A DNA stretch of 64,000 nucleotides, from the NCBI GenBank assembly GCA_003162425.1, contig PMOK01000284.1:124001-188000 (forward strand), given 5' to 3'. The notes below the pieces were generated by a model. That model was not told the origin of the DNA. It did no database searches and saw only the letters and a program-made list of their open reading frames with translations. Within the stretch, counting starts at the first letter, position 1; every line of letters starts with the position of its first letter. Both the position numbers and the translations under genes were made by a program. The DNA comes from Bryobacterales bacterium. Lineage in GTDB: Bacteria > Acidobacteriota > Terriglobia > Bryobacterales > Bryobacteraceae. This document shows, in pieces, positions 26,672 to 37,323 of this stretch.

Positions 26672-28960
26672 ATCCGATCACGACATAGTCTCCATAAATG
26701 GCCGGACCAAGGATATATATAGACGGCCCTGAAGGTAGTCCGGGCGCGGTCCACAGATGCAGGCCGGTCTGGGCATCGAACGCGTAGAGCGCGGGAAGCC
26801 AAGTGGAGACGAAGACCACGTCGTTGACCACCCCAGGCGAGCTTAAGCCCACTTCATTCGGCGTGGCATAGAGCGGGGTGGGCCCCACGTTGTACATGGA
26901 GGCCTGATTAGCGCCGACGGTGTTGACCTTGGTGGGCCAAGCATCGCTGAGGTCACTCCAATTGAGGGCACGAACGAAAGGTGTGGTGGTGTTGTCGATT
27001 GCGCCACCCCAACCACCCAATCCAACGAAGATGCGTTCGAGACCGGTGTGGACCGCTGCGGTACCGAAAATGCCGTACCTGTTTTCGCCGCCGTTTTGTC
27101 CAGCGGGGTCGACATTGGGGAGCTGCGCGCCGGTTACCGCGTCCTTTGGCAAGAGCTGACGGCTATTCAATTGGCCCATAGTCTTGGCGTCATAGATGAA
27201 GAAGGAACCAATCTTAGATCCGATACACATGACTCGGTCCGAGCCGCGCGTGAACAGAACCGGGCTGCTGGGCATATCCGCGTCAGAATCGGCGGGGTAA
27301 TAACTGTCGTATTGCTGCGGCGCGTTGTAGCCCTCAAAAGTACCCGTATCTGCGTCGAGACCCAGGGCCCCGCTGCCATACCAGGAATCCGGAAGAGGGC
27401 CATCGTTGTAGGAGTTCCCGGTGCCGAAAAATACCTTATTGAGGGAACTGTCGTACGCCAAAGACGACCATGGCGAGCAACCTATATGAGGAGGATCGGC
27501 ATGTACGCTGAACGTCGTTGCCCAGGAAGGGAGAACTCCACCCGGTGTACAGCTCTTGGGAATTACATTCGGCAGGTTGGTTTGTCCGCTATCGTTGCCG
27601 CCGGAAAATTGGTTGGTGCAGAAGAGCCATTGCACATGCCCTGCCGCCGCATCCAGGCACCACACAAACCCGAAACCACCCAGCTCACCCTCGCCCGTTC
27701 CCACGTAAACCTTGCCGTTCACCACCAGAGGAGAACTCCAGGTGTCGGCTTTGGGGTTAGAAACCGGCTGGTTCTTGTCCTTGGACGGGTGTTTAGATCG
27801 GTGGACCACACTAGCGTCATGGAGGCGCTGTGCACACAGTAAACGAAGCCTCCGAAGCTGGTGAAGTAGATGTTGCCGCCGACCACGGCAGGGGATCCTC
27901 CGATGCCTGTGTAGGATTGTGAGCTCATGTCGGTATCCGCGACTACGTATGAGCCGTTAATTCCGCCTGTGGCCAGGTCGATATTGTAGAGTGTTCCAGT
28001 CCCTTTAGAATTGTTCACGGTGCCGACATAGATGTTGCCTTGAACGATGCATGGGATGGTGATCACGCAGCCATCCAGGGGAATACTCGCGAGTGCCGTC
28101 ATGTTTGCGACGGTCGTACTAGTGATGCCGCTGCAACCGGAAGCGGTGCCGCTGTGGGATTGGTCGTGATGATACATCCACCAGTCCTGAGAGATGAACC
28201 GGCAAGGAAACCGGACCGGAATCGGCCCGCGCAGCGGTAAATGGAGCCCGGCGGTACCGTGAACAATCTCGGGATTGGTCAGAGTGTGGAATAAGCTTTC
28301 CTCGGCAAGTCCCCCAGGCGGAGGGTCGAGTTGTTTAATGCGGTCGCGGAATTCGGCGAGACTGGCATTACCCGGTAATGGCGGAGCGACAACATGCGCG
28401 CTGCGTCCCCGGCGAGGCTCGGCGGCCGCATCGGTTCGAGCCAGGTGGTCACGCACCTCGGCCAAATCCTTTTCCGGCAGGGTGAGGAAATGATCCAGGC
28501 TGGCGAGGGTGATTCGCTTCATTTCGCCGGCCGAGTTGCTGTAAGCCATACTCCGTTCACTGGCCATGCGAAACAGAGCTTCGCGGAGCAGCGGATCCTC
28601 AGGCAGGCTGACCGGAATATAGACTCCCGGTGCTGAGATTTTTGCCCAGATGAAACGGCTGCCGGGGTTGACACCGGAGTTCCAGACCTTCTGCAGCGAA
28701 TTGGATTTTTCATCCCACTTGAAGAAACGAGCGGAAAGCAGATCGAATCCGGCCAGGCTGGAAGGATCGTAAGGCTGCAACAGAACCGTGAGGCCGAATT
28801 CGGCCGGTCCGGAAATCTGTGTGGCCCGACCGGTGGCGCCTAGCGTGCCATGAGGAAGTGGGTTATCGACGGTTTCGAGTTTCAGGTTTGTGGATGGATC
28901 CCATCCAGCTACGCCTGGCGTCACGATCGCTTCAATGTGGACGTTGGTAATGGAACTCAT
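26637..28960 (-). pseudogene. PQQ-type beta-propeller protein split by a one-base frameshift (ORFs 27719..28960 and 26637..27809)
   Basis: The two ORFs overlap in different frames; restoring one A near 27792-27794 gives TDLKHPSKDKNQPVSNPKADTWSSPLVV, matching TDLRHADPEHNQPVTN...WSSPLVA in the paralog at 34803..36488. Confidence 0.8.
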
Positions 28961-29003
28961 AACGCTAGACCTCCGTGGATCGGGCGGACGGTGAATTCGG
29001 AGC

Positions 29004-29471
29004 TCAACTCGACGTCCTCTCGGTCAGATTAGCTAGCGACGCGGACGCGCCCTGGAGGCGATCCAATTCCGCGCCCGCGATTTCACGATCGTCGGCGAAT
29101 GCCGCCCCGACCACCGCAATGATCGCCCCGTATTGATCGCGCACTGGAATTGCGACCGCGGCTCGCGCGTCCACCGCCTTGGCGCCCGGCTTTACGGCTC
29201 CCGTGCGATCCTCCTGCAGATTACAGGTCTGAACAGGCTCTCCGCGCTCCAGCGCGAGACCGGCCATTCCTTTCCCCGAGGGTACCCACGCCACAATCTC
29301 CCGTACTTTCTCGGGAATGTTTTGGGAGGCTGCCAGCACCAAGCCTCCCTTCTGGTGAAAGTGAACCGTGCCTGCAACGGCGCCGGCTTCACGGAGAAAC
29401 GCTGCCAGCCAGGATTGCGCTGCTTCGTTGATTTGTGCCATGGCTCCCGGCCTATGTTGCGCGTTAAACAT
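29004..29471 (-). CDS. GAF-domain protein
   Basis: VAWVPSGKGMAGLALERGEPVQTCNLQ...AVAIPVRDQYGAIIAVVGAAFAD. Confidence 0.75.
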   Translation of the reverse strand: MFNAQHRPGAMAQINEAAQSWLAAFLREAGAVAGTVHFHQKGGLVLAASQNIPEKVREIVAWVPSGKGMAGLALERGEPVQTCNLQEDRTGAVKPGAKAVDARAAVAIPVRDQYGAIIAVVGAAFADDREIAGAELDRLQGASASLANLTERTSS

Positions 29472-32400
29472 CCCAAGGTGGGGGAACGCGAATAATGATG
29501 GTACGCACCTCGCCGTGCCGCTTCGGTTCCCGAACCACGGTCACCCAGCTCCGCTCCTCCAACGCGTTGCCGGCAATCTCCAGCACACGCTTTTCACGGC
29601 TGTGGAAGCGCTCCAGCTCGCCGAGCCGTGTTTCAAGAATGAAGCCTTCGAAATCTCCGAAATGATCGAAGACCAAGCCGTTGACCTTTCCTGTCACCTC
29701 GTGGTGTTCGTGGCGGTGCTTGTCAACCAGGCACACTTCCGCAGGAGCAGTTATGGCGCCAGTGGGCGACGGCAGAATGTCGACGGGGTTTCCGCCGTAA
29801 TGTAAGACGCGGATCGCCAACTGTTCGATATAGCGCTGCATTACGGGATACCAGCGGTTTTGCGGCAGAACATTCTGAGCGATCCAGCGGAACAGCGCAA
29901 GCCGGTGTTCTTCCGGCGCCAGCAGTTCCTGCTTAATGTGGATCCTCAGGTTGATCTGGAAAGCGCCGAGAACGCGCCTCCATGTCAGGATTTTGAGCCT
30001 GGATCGCTCCTTACGCGAGGGGGGCCCGGCGACGGGGACGTTTAGGCCGGCTTCGTTCGGTTGACCGCGCCCCACCACCTGGTTGGCGTCGGTCAACTGA
30101 CGCACTACGATGGTGTAAAGGTCCCCGTCCTGAATACCAGGCGGAAGGTCCACCGTCAGCAAGCCGGCCAGGAATCCAGTGTTCAACGGGATGGGAACAA
30201 ATGTTACGGGGCCAGTCGGGGTTGTTATGGTGTTCTGATCCTGAATGGTCAGCGTGTGATACGAGTATAAGCGGTCGGCAAGAGCGAGGATCTCAGCCGC
30301 GGTTACTCCCGGAAGATAAATGGATGCTGAACTGCCCGCCGGCGTGTTACCCCAGGTGATCATCAATTCGTCGACATCTTTGGTGGTCGCACTGCTCGCT
30401 TTAATCTGGAAGGGATGCGGCATGCGGCGGGAACCGGGCGCGCCCGGATTGGGTCCGTCGATATAGGCGAGATTGCGCTGCGCCAGCTTATCCGAAGAGG
30501 AGCTGTCGGCGTTGGGCGGAATGGGCACATCGTCAAAGGCGATCTCAGCGATCAGGCACTGGTGCGGCGCCTTGGTGAAGGCTGCGTTGATGGACTGGGT
30601 GATAAAGCCGGGGGTATTGAAATAGCCGGTCTTGTTGTCGAAATCACCGGCCTTGACAGATTGCGGGAAGAGCGCGGTGGGCTGGTTCATGTCGAGCCAA
30701 CAGCCGTAATAGGTATCGATTTCCTTCCCAGTGACCGGCGAGATGGTCTGCACATTCGGCGTATCAGGGAGCTGCTTGGTGAGGTCGGCCGGGCCGGCGA
30801 AATTCACCCGCTCGACGGCGAAGAACGGGATGGTGACGATCTCGTTCATTCCCAGGGCGTCATTCTGGACGCCCAGCAGCGGGACCCGCGGAGTAACGTC
30901 GGGCGTGCCGATGGGGGTTGAGCGATATGTGGTGCTGGTATCGAAGGTCGAGACGGTGTTCTGCGCCTGGAAGGCGCGGAAGAAGACGCGGCAATTCTGT
31001 GCTTGCGTAGTGAACGGCGGGGGTGGGGGAGGCGTGGTGCCCTGGATACGCACGCGGCAGATCGCGAAATTGTAGGCGGGCTTTTTGCTACGAGGATTAA
31101 TGGTCAAGTATTCAAGCTCATCGCCCGTCGCATCTTCGGCCTCGGTCAGGCTGGTATCGAAACTGTCCGTGCCGGCCGCGCCACTCGGGGTGATCCGTTT
31201 AATCAGATCGGCGATGTACGCCGTCGCGGCGGCGGATGCCTGAGCCGGCGACGGGGGATTGGTTGTTCCGGGCGGGTAGAAGTCGCTGACCGTCTTGTCG
31301 AAGAACTTCTTGTCGTCATCTACGCTGAATACTCGCAGGTCGGTGCTCAGCCAGGTTGTGTAATTGTTGCCCGCATCAGAGTCGGTGACATAAGGATTCG
31401 CGGCCTTCGTCAATACCAGCGGGGCGGAGGCACTGTAGGGCTTGCCGTTGACGGTAATATTCGCGGTCAGCGTTAAATTCTCGGTCTCATCAATGAAACC
31501 GTCGGTGCCCGTGAATTGAATATTAAACGGATATAGAATGCGCTGTGGCGCATTGGGCGGCGGCACGGTGGTGGTGAATACCGGACCGCTAAACGGCTGG
31601 ATGTGCAGTTGCCCCATGGTCTGCAGATAGTTGATGATCGCGGCCTGATTCGCGTTCGTGGGGTCGACCGAGAATGTGACGATCGGTGGGTTCGTAGGAC
31701 TGGTGAGATTGTCGCTCGAATCAATACCGAGTTCAGACGGAAAGAACCCCTCCATAACCACCCAGAAGGCGGTTGGGAAGTTGGCCGGCAAACCCATCGA
31801 TGTCAGCTCGTTCTTGCCGAAGGTGCTGTTCTGGATCTGCAGAGAGCAGGTCTTCGCCAGCTGCGCGGCCGGGTTGACTTTCAGGCTCCCATAGACGATG
31901 CCGTCGAGCTCGTCGGTGTGGAATGTGTGCAGCTTGTTGTAGTAGGCGAAAGCGGTGTAGCCTTCGAAGAAGGCCATGACGCTGGACGTGTTGGGTTGGA
32001 ACGTAATGCTGTCATTAACCTGCCCGTTCTCATACTCCTCCTGGCTCTCCCAAGCGCTCTGGTAGGATGCGGGCCTACCGCCCGTGCCCCCGCCGAAGGA
32101 GGGCGGCGTCAACGTTGCCGCCGACAGGGCCTGTATCCGTCGAACCAGGTTGCGGCCCTCCGCCGAACCTGTCAGCGGCACGATGGCGCCGGCGGCAGTC
32201 AGGGTTGGTTTGTCGGCTGCGGGCAGCGCGGCGTAGTCATTCTGGAGTTGAGTTTGGCGCGCCGAACTGAAGGTGTTGAAGTCAGTGACGCCGGTGGTGG
32301 TGGGGATGGGTGAATCTGAATCGTCGGACCAACCGGTGTACCCAGTCGACCTGGGGCGTTGATCTTTGGTAGGGTCCGGGTCTTCTATGGCGGGCTTTCC

Positions 32401-33237
32401 GGAGAAGAAGCCGTCGATATGGAACTCGAACAGAGCCATTGGCTCAAAGGTGGCTCCGTTTATTTGGAACTCTTTCGGCATCGGATCCGGCGGACTGTTC
32501 GCTTCCCAATTTTGGGCGAGGTAGGTGTTCGGCCCCACATTTACCGTCGCGCCAATCACGGGATCGCCGGCCGTGAAATAGACCGCGGCGGCGGTGCTGA
32601 GCGTGCCACGGATGCCGTTGACCGTGGTAACAACGGGCGCCGCGTGGGAGCGGAGGGCGACGGGGCTATTGAAGCGAAGCACCCTGCCGACCCCCGTCTT
32701 ATCGATCGTCGTGGGAACGCTCAAGGGAACGCCATGCGCATCCACGCCTGAGGGCGTGAACGGAGGCTCGCCCTCAAGCCAAAAGGTGTTACCGGGACCC
32801 TGCGAACCGAACCCGAGGGGATTGGTCCCATCGTTCAGTGCGCCCCAAGTGCCCTTTGGATCGTTGTACCAGTCATTGTCCGTCGCAAAGCGGACCTCAA
32901 ACCGGCCCGAGAACCAGATCTCCGGGTTGCTGATCGCTGTTAACGTAAATGAAGTGGTAGTGGCGCCGACATGAACATTGATCACCGTGTCGCCCTGCGC
33001 TGCGCTCACGGCTGTCGCAAAGATCGGGATCGTCATGCCGGCCGGGCTGATGCTGATGGTGCCGCCGGGTAAAGTCACGCCGGCCCCGTTCGGAGTGGCG
33101 TCGATGGTGGCGCTTTGCGTGCTGCCGTCGTTGGTGCTTAGGTTTAGCGGGACCGAGAATGTGATGCCGTTGTCCGGCGCGATTAGAAAACCATCGCCTG
33201 CGCTACTTCCATTGACGCTAATGACGATATTGCTCAT
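29464..33237 (-). CDS. Large hypothetical protein (1257 aa)
   Basis: Long ORF with Ig-like N-terminus; overlaps GAF gene; no family recognised. Confidence 0.8.
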   Translation of the reverse strand: MSNIVISVNGSSAGDGFLIAPDNGITFSVPLNLSTNDGSTQSATIDATPNGAGVTLPGGTISISPAGMTIPIFATAVSAAQGDTVINVHVGATTTSFTLTAISNPEIWFSGRFEVRFATDNDWYNDPKGTWGALNDGTNPLGFGSQGPGNTFWLEGEPPFTPSGVDAHGVPLSVPTTIDKTGVGRVLRFNSPVALRSHAAPVVTTVNGIRGTLSTAAAVYFTAGDPVIGATVNVGPNTYLAQNWEANSPPDPMPKEFQINGATFEPMALFEFHIDGFFSGKPAIEDPDPTKDQRPRSTGYTGWSDDSDSPIPTTTGVTDFNTFSSARQTQLQNDYAALPAADKPTLTAAGAIVPLTGSAEGRNLVRRIQALSAATLTPPSFGGGTGGRPASYQSAWESQEEYENGQVNDSITFQPNTSSVMAFFEGYTAFAYYNKLHTFHTDELDGIVYGSLKVNPAAQLAKTCSLQIQNSTFGKNELTSMGLPANFPTAFWVVMEGFFPSELGIDSSDNLTSPTNPPIVTFSVDPTNANQAAIINYLQTMGQLHIQPFSGPVFTTTVPPPNAPQRILYPFNIQFTGTDGFIDETENLTLTANITVNGKPYSASAPLVLTKAANPYVTDSDAGNNYTTWLSTDLRVFSVDDDKKFFDKTVSDFYPPGTTNPPSPAQASAAATAYIADLIKRITPSGAAGTDSFDTSLTEAEDATGDELEYLTINPRSKKPAYNFAICRVRIQGTTPPPPPPFTTQAQNCRVFFRAFQAQNTVSTFDTSTTYRSTPIGTPDVTPRVPLLGVQNDALGMNEIVTIPFFAVERVNFAGPADLTKQLPDTPNVQTISPVTGKEIDTYYGCWLDMNQPTALFPQSVKAGDFDNKTGYFNTPGFITQSINAAFTKAPHQCLIAEIAFDDVPIPPNADSSSSDKLAQRNLAYIDGPNPGAPGSRRMPHPFQIKASSATTKDVDELMITWGNTPAGSSASIYLPGVTAAEILALADRLYSYHTLTIQDQNTITTPTGPVTFVPIPLNTGFLAGLLTVDLPPGIQDGDLYTIVVRQLTDANQVVGRGQPNEAGLNVPVAGPPSRKERSRLKILTWRRVLGAFQINLRIHIKQELLAPEEHRLALFRWIAQNVLPQNRWYPVMQRYIEQLAIRVLHYGGNPVDILPSPTGAITAPAEVCLVDKHRHEHHEVTGKVNGLVFDHFGDFEGFILETRLGELERFHSREKRVLEIAGNALEERSWVTVVREPKRHGEVRTIIIRVPPPWDV

Positions 33238-33607
33238 GAATGCCTCCCTAGCTTACGTGAACTACCGGCCGCCGCCGTTTCCTCTCTGCACCAAATCTCG
33301 TCACAATAATTAAACGTTGGCTTGGCCTGCCATGCGGCGACTCCTCCGTTCAATATTTACTTTGCATCGCGCTTCGAGACCGCAAAGGGGGACATGGTCG
33401 AGTTATTATACGCAGTTTTCGTGTGAACGCAGCATTCTTTTTACCTTAATGAATGCTACAGCCTCCACCTAAGGGCGGATAAGTCGGCTACTTCACTGTG
33501 AGGCCTGATGAGCACCAAGGTCCGTGACGAATATACCGAAACACCCTGTGCAGCTATACTACTTCCCTTTTGCACATTGTTCTAGTAAAGTATCTTTACT
33601 GGCCGAG

Positions 33608-33766
33608 ATGAGCTACCTCAATTCAATCCGACTCCATTTTGCCGGCCAGTTTCAAGCGGCTCCCTCCACGGTGAATAACGATCCGTTGCACTTCGACAAC
33701 GCTACTTTCCAGCCGTCCTATCAACAACCCGCTACCGGGAATCAACCAAATCAGTTAAGTGGCTGA
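33608..33766 (+). pseudogene. Short N-terminal remnant resembling proteins found beside VioB-like ferritin genes
   Basis: MSYLNSIRLHFAGQFQAAPSTVNNDPLHFDNATFQPSYQQPATGNQPNQLSG* ; ends abruptly and overlaps the next start. Confidence 0.5.
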
Positions 33767-34796
33767 GCCAATGGTCCATTTAAGAGCCGAATTATTTCAA
33801 GACCTGAACGGAACGGTGGAGGGCTTGCGGTGCGCGATGCAGAACGCGATCGAACTCGAACACGCCACCATCCCTCCGTATCTGTACGCCCTCTATTCGA
33901 TCAAGCCCGGCGCGAATGCCGAGATTGCCGGCCTCATCAAATCGATCGTCGTGGAAGAGATGCTGCACATGGCGCTCGATTGCAACATCCTGAACGCCAT
34001 TCGAGGGACGCCCAAGATCGACGATCCGAACTTTGTGCCCAAATATCCAGGACCGTTGCCGGGCGGCGTGGAAAGCGAATTGACCGTTGGACTTGCACCT
34101 TTCTCGAAGCAAGTGGTCAAGAACACGTTCATGGTGATTGAGGAGCCGGAAGATCCGCTGCACTTTCCGGTACTGAAACTGGCAGAGGGCGAGAAGCCAA
34201 CCACCATCGGCCAGTTCTATGCGGGTATCATCGACCAAATCCAGAAACTCGGTAACGGGATTTTCACCGGCGATCCAAAGAAGCAACTGACCACGGGCTT
34301 CGGCCCGCTGCAGACGATACACGTGCACGACGTCAAGTCCGCGATCGAAGCGATCAAGCTGATCGTGGCGCAGGGCGAGGGAACAACGACATCGCCGCTG
34401 GATCCGGAACATGATCCCGCGCACTACTATCGCTTCGCAGAAATCTATTACGGAAAGAAACTTATCCCCAACCCTGCTCCTCCACCGGACTTCGCGTATG
34501 GTGGCCACAACGTTTCTTTTGACCCCGCGGGAGTGTGGCCCGTCATCACGAATCCGAATCGAACCTCATACCCCGACGGATCGAAAGCCCGCAACCTGAA
34601 CGAGACTTTCAATTACACTTACACCAGCCTTTTGAAGTCCATGCAGCTCACGTTTGGCGGCCAGCCCGATCGATTGGGACCGGCCATCGGATTGATGGAG
34701 TCGATGAAAGAGCAGGCACTGGTGATGATGGCGACCGAAACAGTTCCGGGCCAGACTGCCGGACCATCCTTTGAATACACGCCGGTGAACGAGTAG
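33759..34796 (+). CDS. Ferritin-like domain protein (VioB/iminophenyl-pyruvate dimer synthase-type)
   Basis: MQNAIELEHATIPPYLYALYSI...IVVEEMLHMALDCNILNAI (ExxH diiron pattern). Confidence 0.85.
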   Translation: MAEPMVHLRAELFQDLNGTVEGLRCAMQNAIELEHATIPPYLYALYSIKPGANAEIAGLIKSIVVEEMLHMALDCNILNAIRGTPKIDDPNFVPKYPGPLPGGVESELTVGLAPFSKQVVKNTFMVIEEPEDPLHFPVLKLAEGEKPTTIGQFYAGIIDQIQKLGNGIFTGDPKKQLTTGFGPLQTIHVHDVKSAIEAIKLIVAQGEGTTTSPLDPEHDPAHYYRFAEIYYGKKLIPNPAPPPDFAYGGHNVSFDPAGVWPVITNPNRTSYPDGSKARNLNETFNYTYTSLLKSMQLTFGGQPDRLGPAIGLMESMKEQALVMMATETVPGQTAGPSFEYTPVNE

Positions 34797-34802
34797 CGCA
34801 CT

Positions 34803-36488
34803 ATGTCCAAATCGAACTGGTGGATGTACCATGGCGATCCGGCTCATACCGGACTCGCGACTGGCAGCCGGATCAATTCACGAAATGCCGCTGCTCTAAG
34901 AATTCTGCACGATATCGAGATTCCAGGGCCCGTGCTTTCTGTTCCCGCGATTGTGGATGGTTTCGTCTATGTCGGGCTTGCCAACAGCCATGCTGCGCAA
35001 GGAGCCAATGGCGGGCAGTTCCTCAAGATCGACGCAAAGACCGGTAAGATAGCCGCGACTTTCGAATGGGACATCGATGCTCCTGAAGGCGACTCGCATG
35101 GGTTCATGGGCATGGGTTGCACGCCAGCCGTAGTCAACGGTCAAGTCTTTTTCACGGCGTTCAATGGAAAGATTTATTGCCTTTCAGCGGAGGACTTGAG
35201 CCTCACGTGGGTGACTGACCTGAGGCATGCCGACCCCGAGCACAATCAGCCTGTCACCAATGTGGGACCGGTTGGCGCTCCGCCCGCAGCCGGTTGGAGT
35301 TCGCCACTGGTCGCCGCCGATATTTTGAACGGCTGTGTCTACGTGGGTATAGGGGAAGGCGAGAATCCAGTGCTCTTCGGCTTCGTATTCTGCCTGGACA
35401 TGTCGACTGGGAACGTGATCTGGGTTTACTGCGTGTGCCAGTTCGAGGAGGGAGTTGCGAACCAGCCCAATGTCCTTCCTCCCGCGGTAGTCAAGGGCGA
35501 TCTGCCGCCTCCGTTCAGCGCCGGTCCGTGCAATCCGCCAATCCGCGGTTGTTCGGTTTGGTCGTCGATTGCTTACGATGACCTGCTGGGGCGGATTTAT
35601 TGTGCCACCGGCAATCCTGTGCCCGATTCTACACTTCCATCGAAAGGTTTCTCCAACGGCATTCTGGCTTTGGACGCTACGTCGGGCGAGTTCCGTGGCT
35701 TTTTTCAGGCGCTTCCCGAAAGCAGCTATCGCAATACCGATAACGATGTCGATTTTGGCGGTTCGCCCGTGCTATTCACGGTGAACGGGCGCAGGCTGGT
35801 CACTGCGGGTTGCAAGAATGGCGGACTTTTCGTGCTGGACGCTGTAACGATGGAGCTGGTTCGCTGGCGGCAACTGCTGCCTTACTACAACGACGGCAGT
35901 CCAATTCCGTCGGTCGACCCGCACGTCGGTCCCAATGATGCGCGGCTCGATCCGCTGGTCCCAAACCGGATGTCCGCCGGTGAGGACCAGGAGAACTATT
36001 CGGGCACCTACAGCACTCCTGCGATCTACTCCGATCTGGGGCGGATTTATATCGGAATCGGCGGAAACAACTATCACAATGTGCAAGCGGGCATCGACTA
36101 CTCAACCACTCCTTTCTTGCGAGCGCTGGACTGGGAAACGTTGGACGATGCATGGAAAATGGATGACGGCAATCCGCGCCTCTATGTAAATCCGCAGCCG
36201 CCCATGTATCGCACACCGGGCGAATCGGGACTAAGCTCGCCGGCGGTAGTCAACGATGTGGTTTTCTGTTCCACTTCGAAAATCGCCGTTTATGCCTTCG
36301 ATGCCTACAGCGGCAAGATGCTGTGGGAAGACCAGCTCGGCGAACAAACCGGGGGCTTCAATGGAGGCTACGGATATTGTCTTGGCCCCGCAGTGGCAGG
36401 CGACTTCGTGGTTGCGGGTGCGCTCGTGTTCGGCAAGCGCGGGGGCGTACTCCGAATCTACTCGCTACCGGATTCCGAAGAGGCTTGA
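34803..36488 (+). CDS. PQQ-type beta-propeller protein
   Basis: Repeats such as VPAIVDGFVYVGLANS, GCTPAVVNGQVFFTAFNGKIYCL, SSPAVVNDVVFCSTSKIAVYAFDAYSGKMLWED. Confidence 0.88.
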   Translation: MSKSNWWMYHGDPAHTGLATGSRINSRNAAALRILHDIEIPGPVLSVPAIVDGFVYVGLANSHAAQGANGGQFLKIDAKTGKIAATFEWDIDAPEGDSHGFMGMGCTPAVVNGQVFFTAFNGKIYCLSAEDLSLTWVTDLRHADPEHNQPVTNVGPVGAPPAAGWSSPLVAADILNGCVYVGIGEGENPVLFGFVFCLDMSTGNVIWVYCVCQFEEGVANQPNVLPPAVVKGDLPPPFSAGPCNPPIRGCSVWSSIAYDDLLGRIYCATGNPVPDSTLPSKGFSNGILALDATSGEFRGFFQALPESSYRNTDNDVDFGGSPVLFTVNGRRLVTAGCKNGGLFVLDAVTMELVRWRQLLPYYNDGSPIPSVDPHVGPNDARLDPLVPNRMSAGEDQENYSGTYSTPAIYSDLGRIYIGIGGNNYHNVQAGIDYSTTPFLRALDWETLDDAWKMDDGNPRLYVNPQPPMYRTPGESGLSSPAVVNDVVFCSTSKIAVYAFDAYSGKMLWEDQLGEQTGGFNGGYGYCLGPAVAGDFVVAGALVFGKRGGVLRIYSLPDSEEA

Positions 36489-36499
36489 AGGAGGTCCAG

Positions 36500-36745
36500 A
36501 TGGACTCGTCCGTGTCATTCGAAAAAGACATCGTACCTATTTTTCGGCAGTTCCGAGATTCGATGACGTGGAGACTCGATCTGACCAGCTTCGAAGACGT
36601 CAAGGCCAATGCCTCCACGATCTATAGTCAGATCCTATGGAGCCCTGGGACACAGCCGGGCATGCCCCCTCCGCCTTATCCGCCATTGACTGCGGCCCAA
36701 GTTGCTTTGTTCAAGGCGTGGAAGGACGGAGGTTTCCCGCCGTAG
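36500..36745 (+). CDS. Small hypothetical protein (81 aa)
   Basis: MDSSVSFEKDIVPIFRQFRDSMTWRLDL...PPLTAAQVALFKAWKDGGFPP; GGAGGT RBS. Confidence 0.75.
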   Translation: MDSSVSFEKDIVPIFRQFRDSMTWRLDLTSFEDVKANASTIYSQILWSPGTQPGMPPPPYPPLTAAQVALFKAWKDGGFPP

Positions 36746-36847
36746 ACTGTCCCACGCACGAACTTTAGCATCGAAATCCCATGCGTTCGCATGAGTGTAT
36801 CTCATGGGCTTGCAGCCCATCCAATGGAATGAAAACTTCGGCTAATG

Positions 36848-36963
36848 GTGGGGCGGACCCCCTGGTCCGCGCGGGTCCCCCAGGACCCGCTACCTCAAGC
36901 ACTGACAAATACCAGCAGCAGGCCGACGTGGGCGTCGGCCGCGGACCAGGGGGTCCGCCCCAC
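36848..36963. repeat. Nested inverted repeat (REPIN-like element)
   Basis: GTGGGGCGGACCCCCTGGTCCGC (36848-36870) and its exact reverse complement (36941-36963), enclosing two smaller hairpins. Confidence 0.85.
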
Positions 36964-37323
36964 TTTGTATTCGTCCATCTGGGACCAAGCGTTTTCGACG
37001 GTGCGAACGCAGCAAACACGAGTGTTCGCGCCACGCGCGTAGCGCACTCTTGCGAACACCTGGCGACCGAACCCAAGCGTTCACAGAGTGTGAACGCGGC
37101 ACGCAAAAGTGTTCCCATCACGGCGGACCGTGCAACAATATTGATGAATATAAAGGACTTGCCTGCGGCAGCATCCTTTACATTCGAGGGTGCGTGCGCC
37201 ACGAGGCGTCTTCATCACCTTTGGTGGGCCGCAGGCCCATGCCAACTCCCTTGCGGTCGCGGTTCGGTAGCACCTTCGAGATGAGGACTTCGAACACTGA
37301 ATCGGTCCGGTATATTGGATGAC

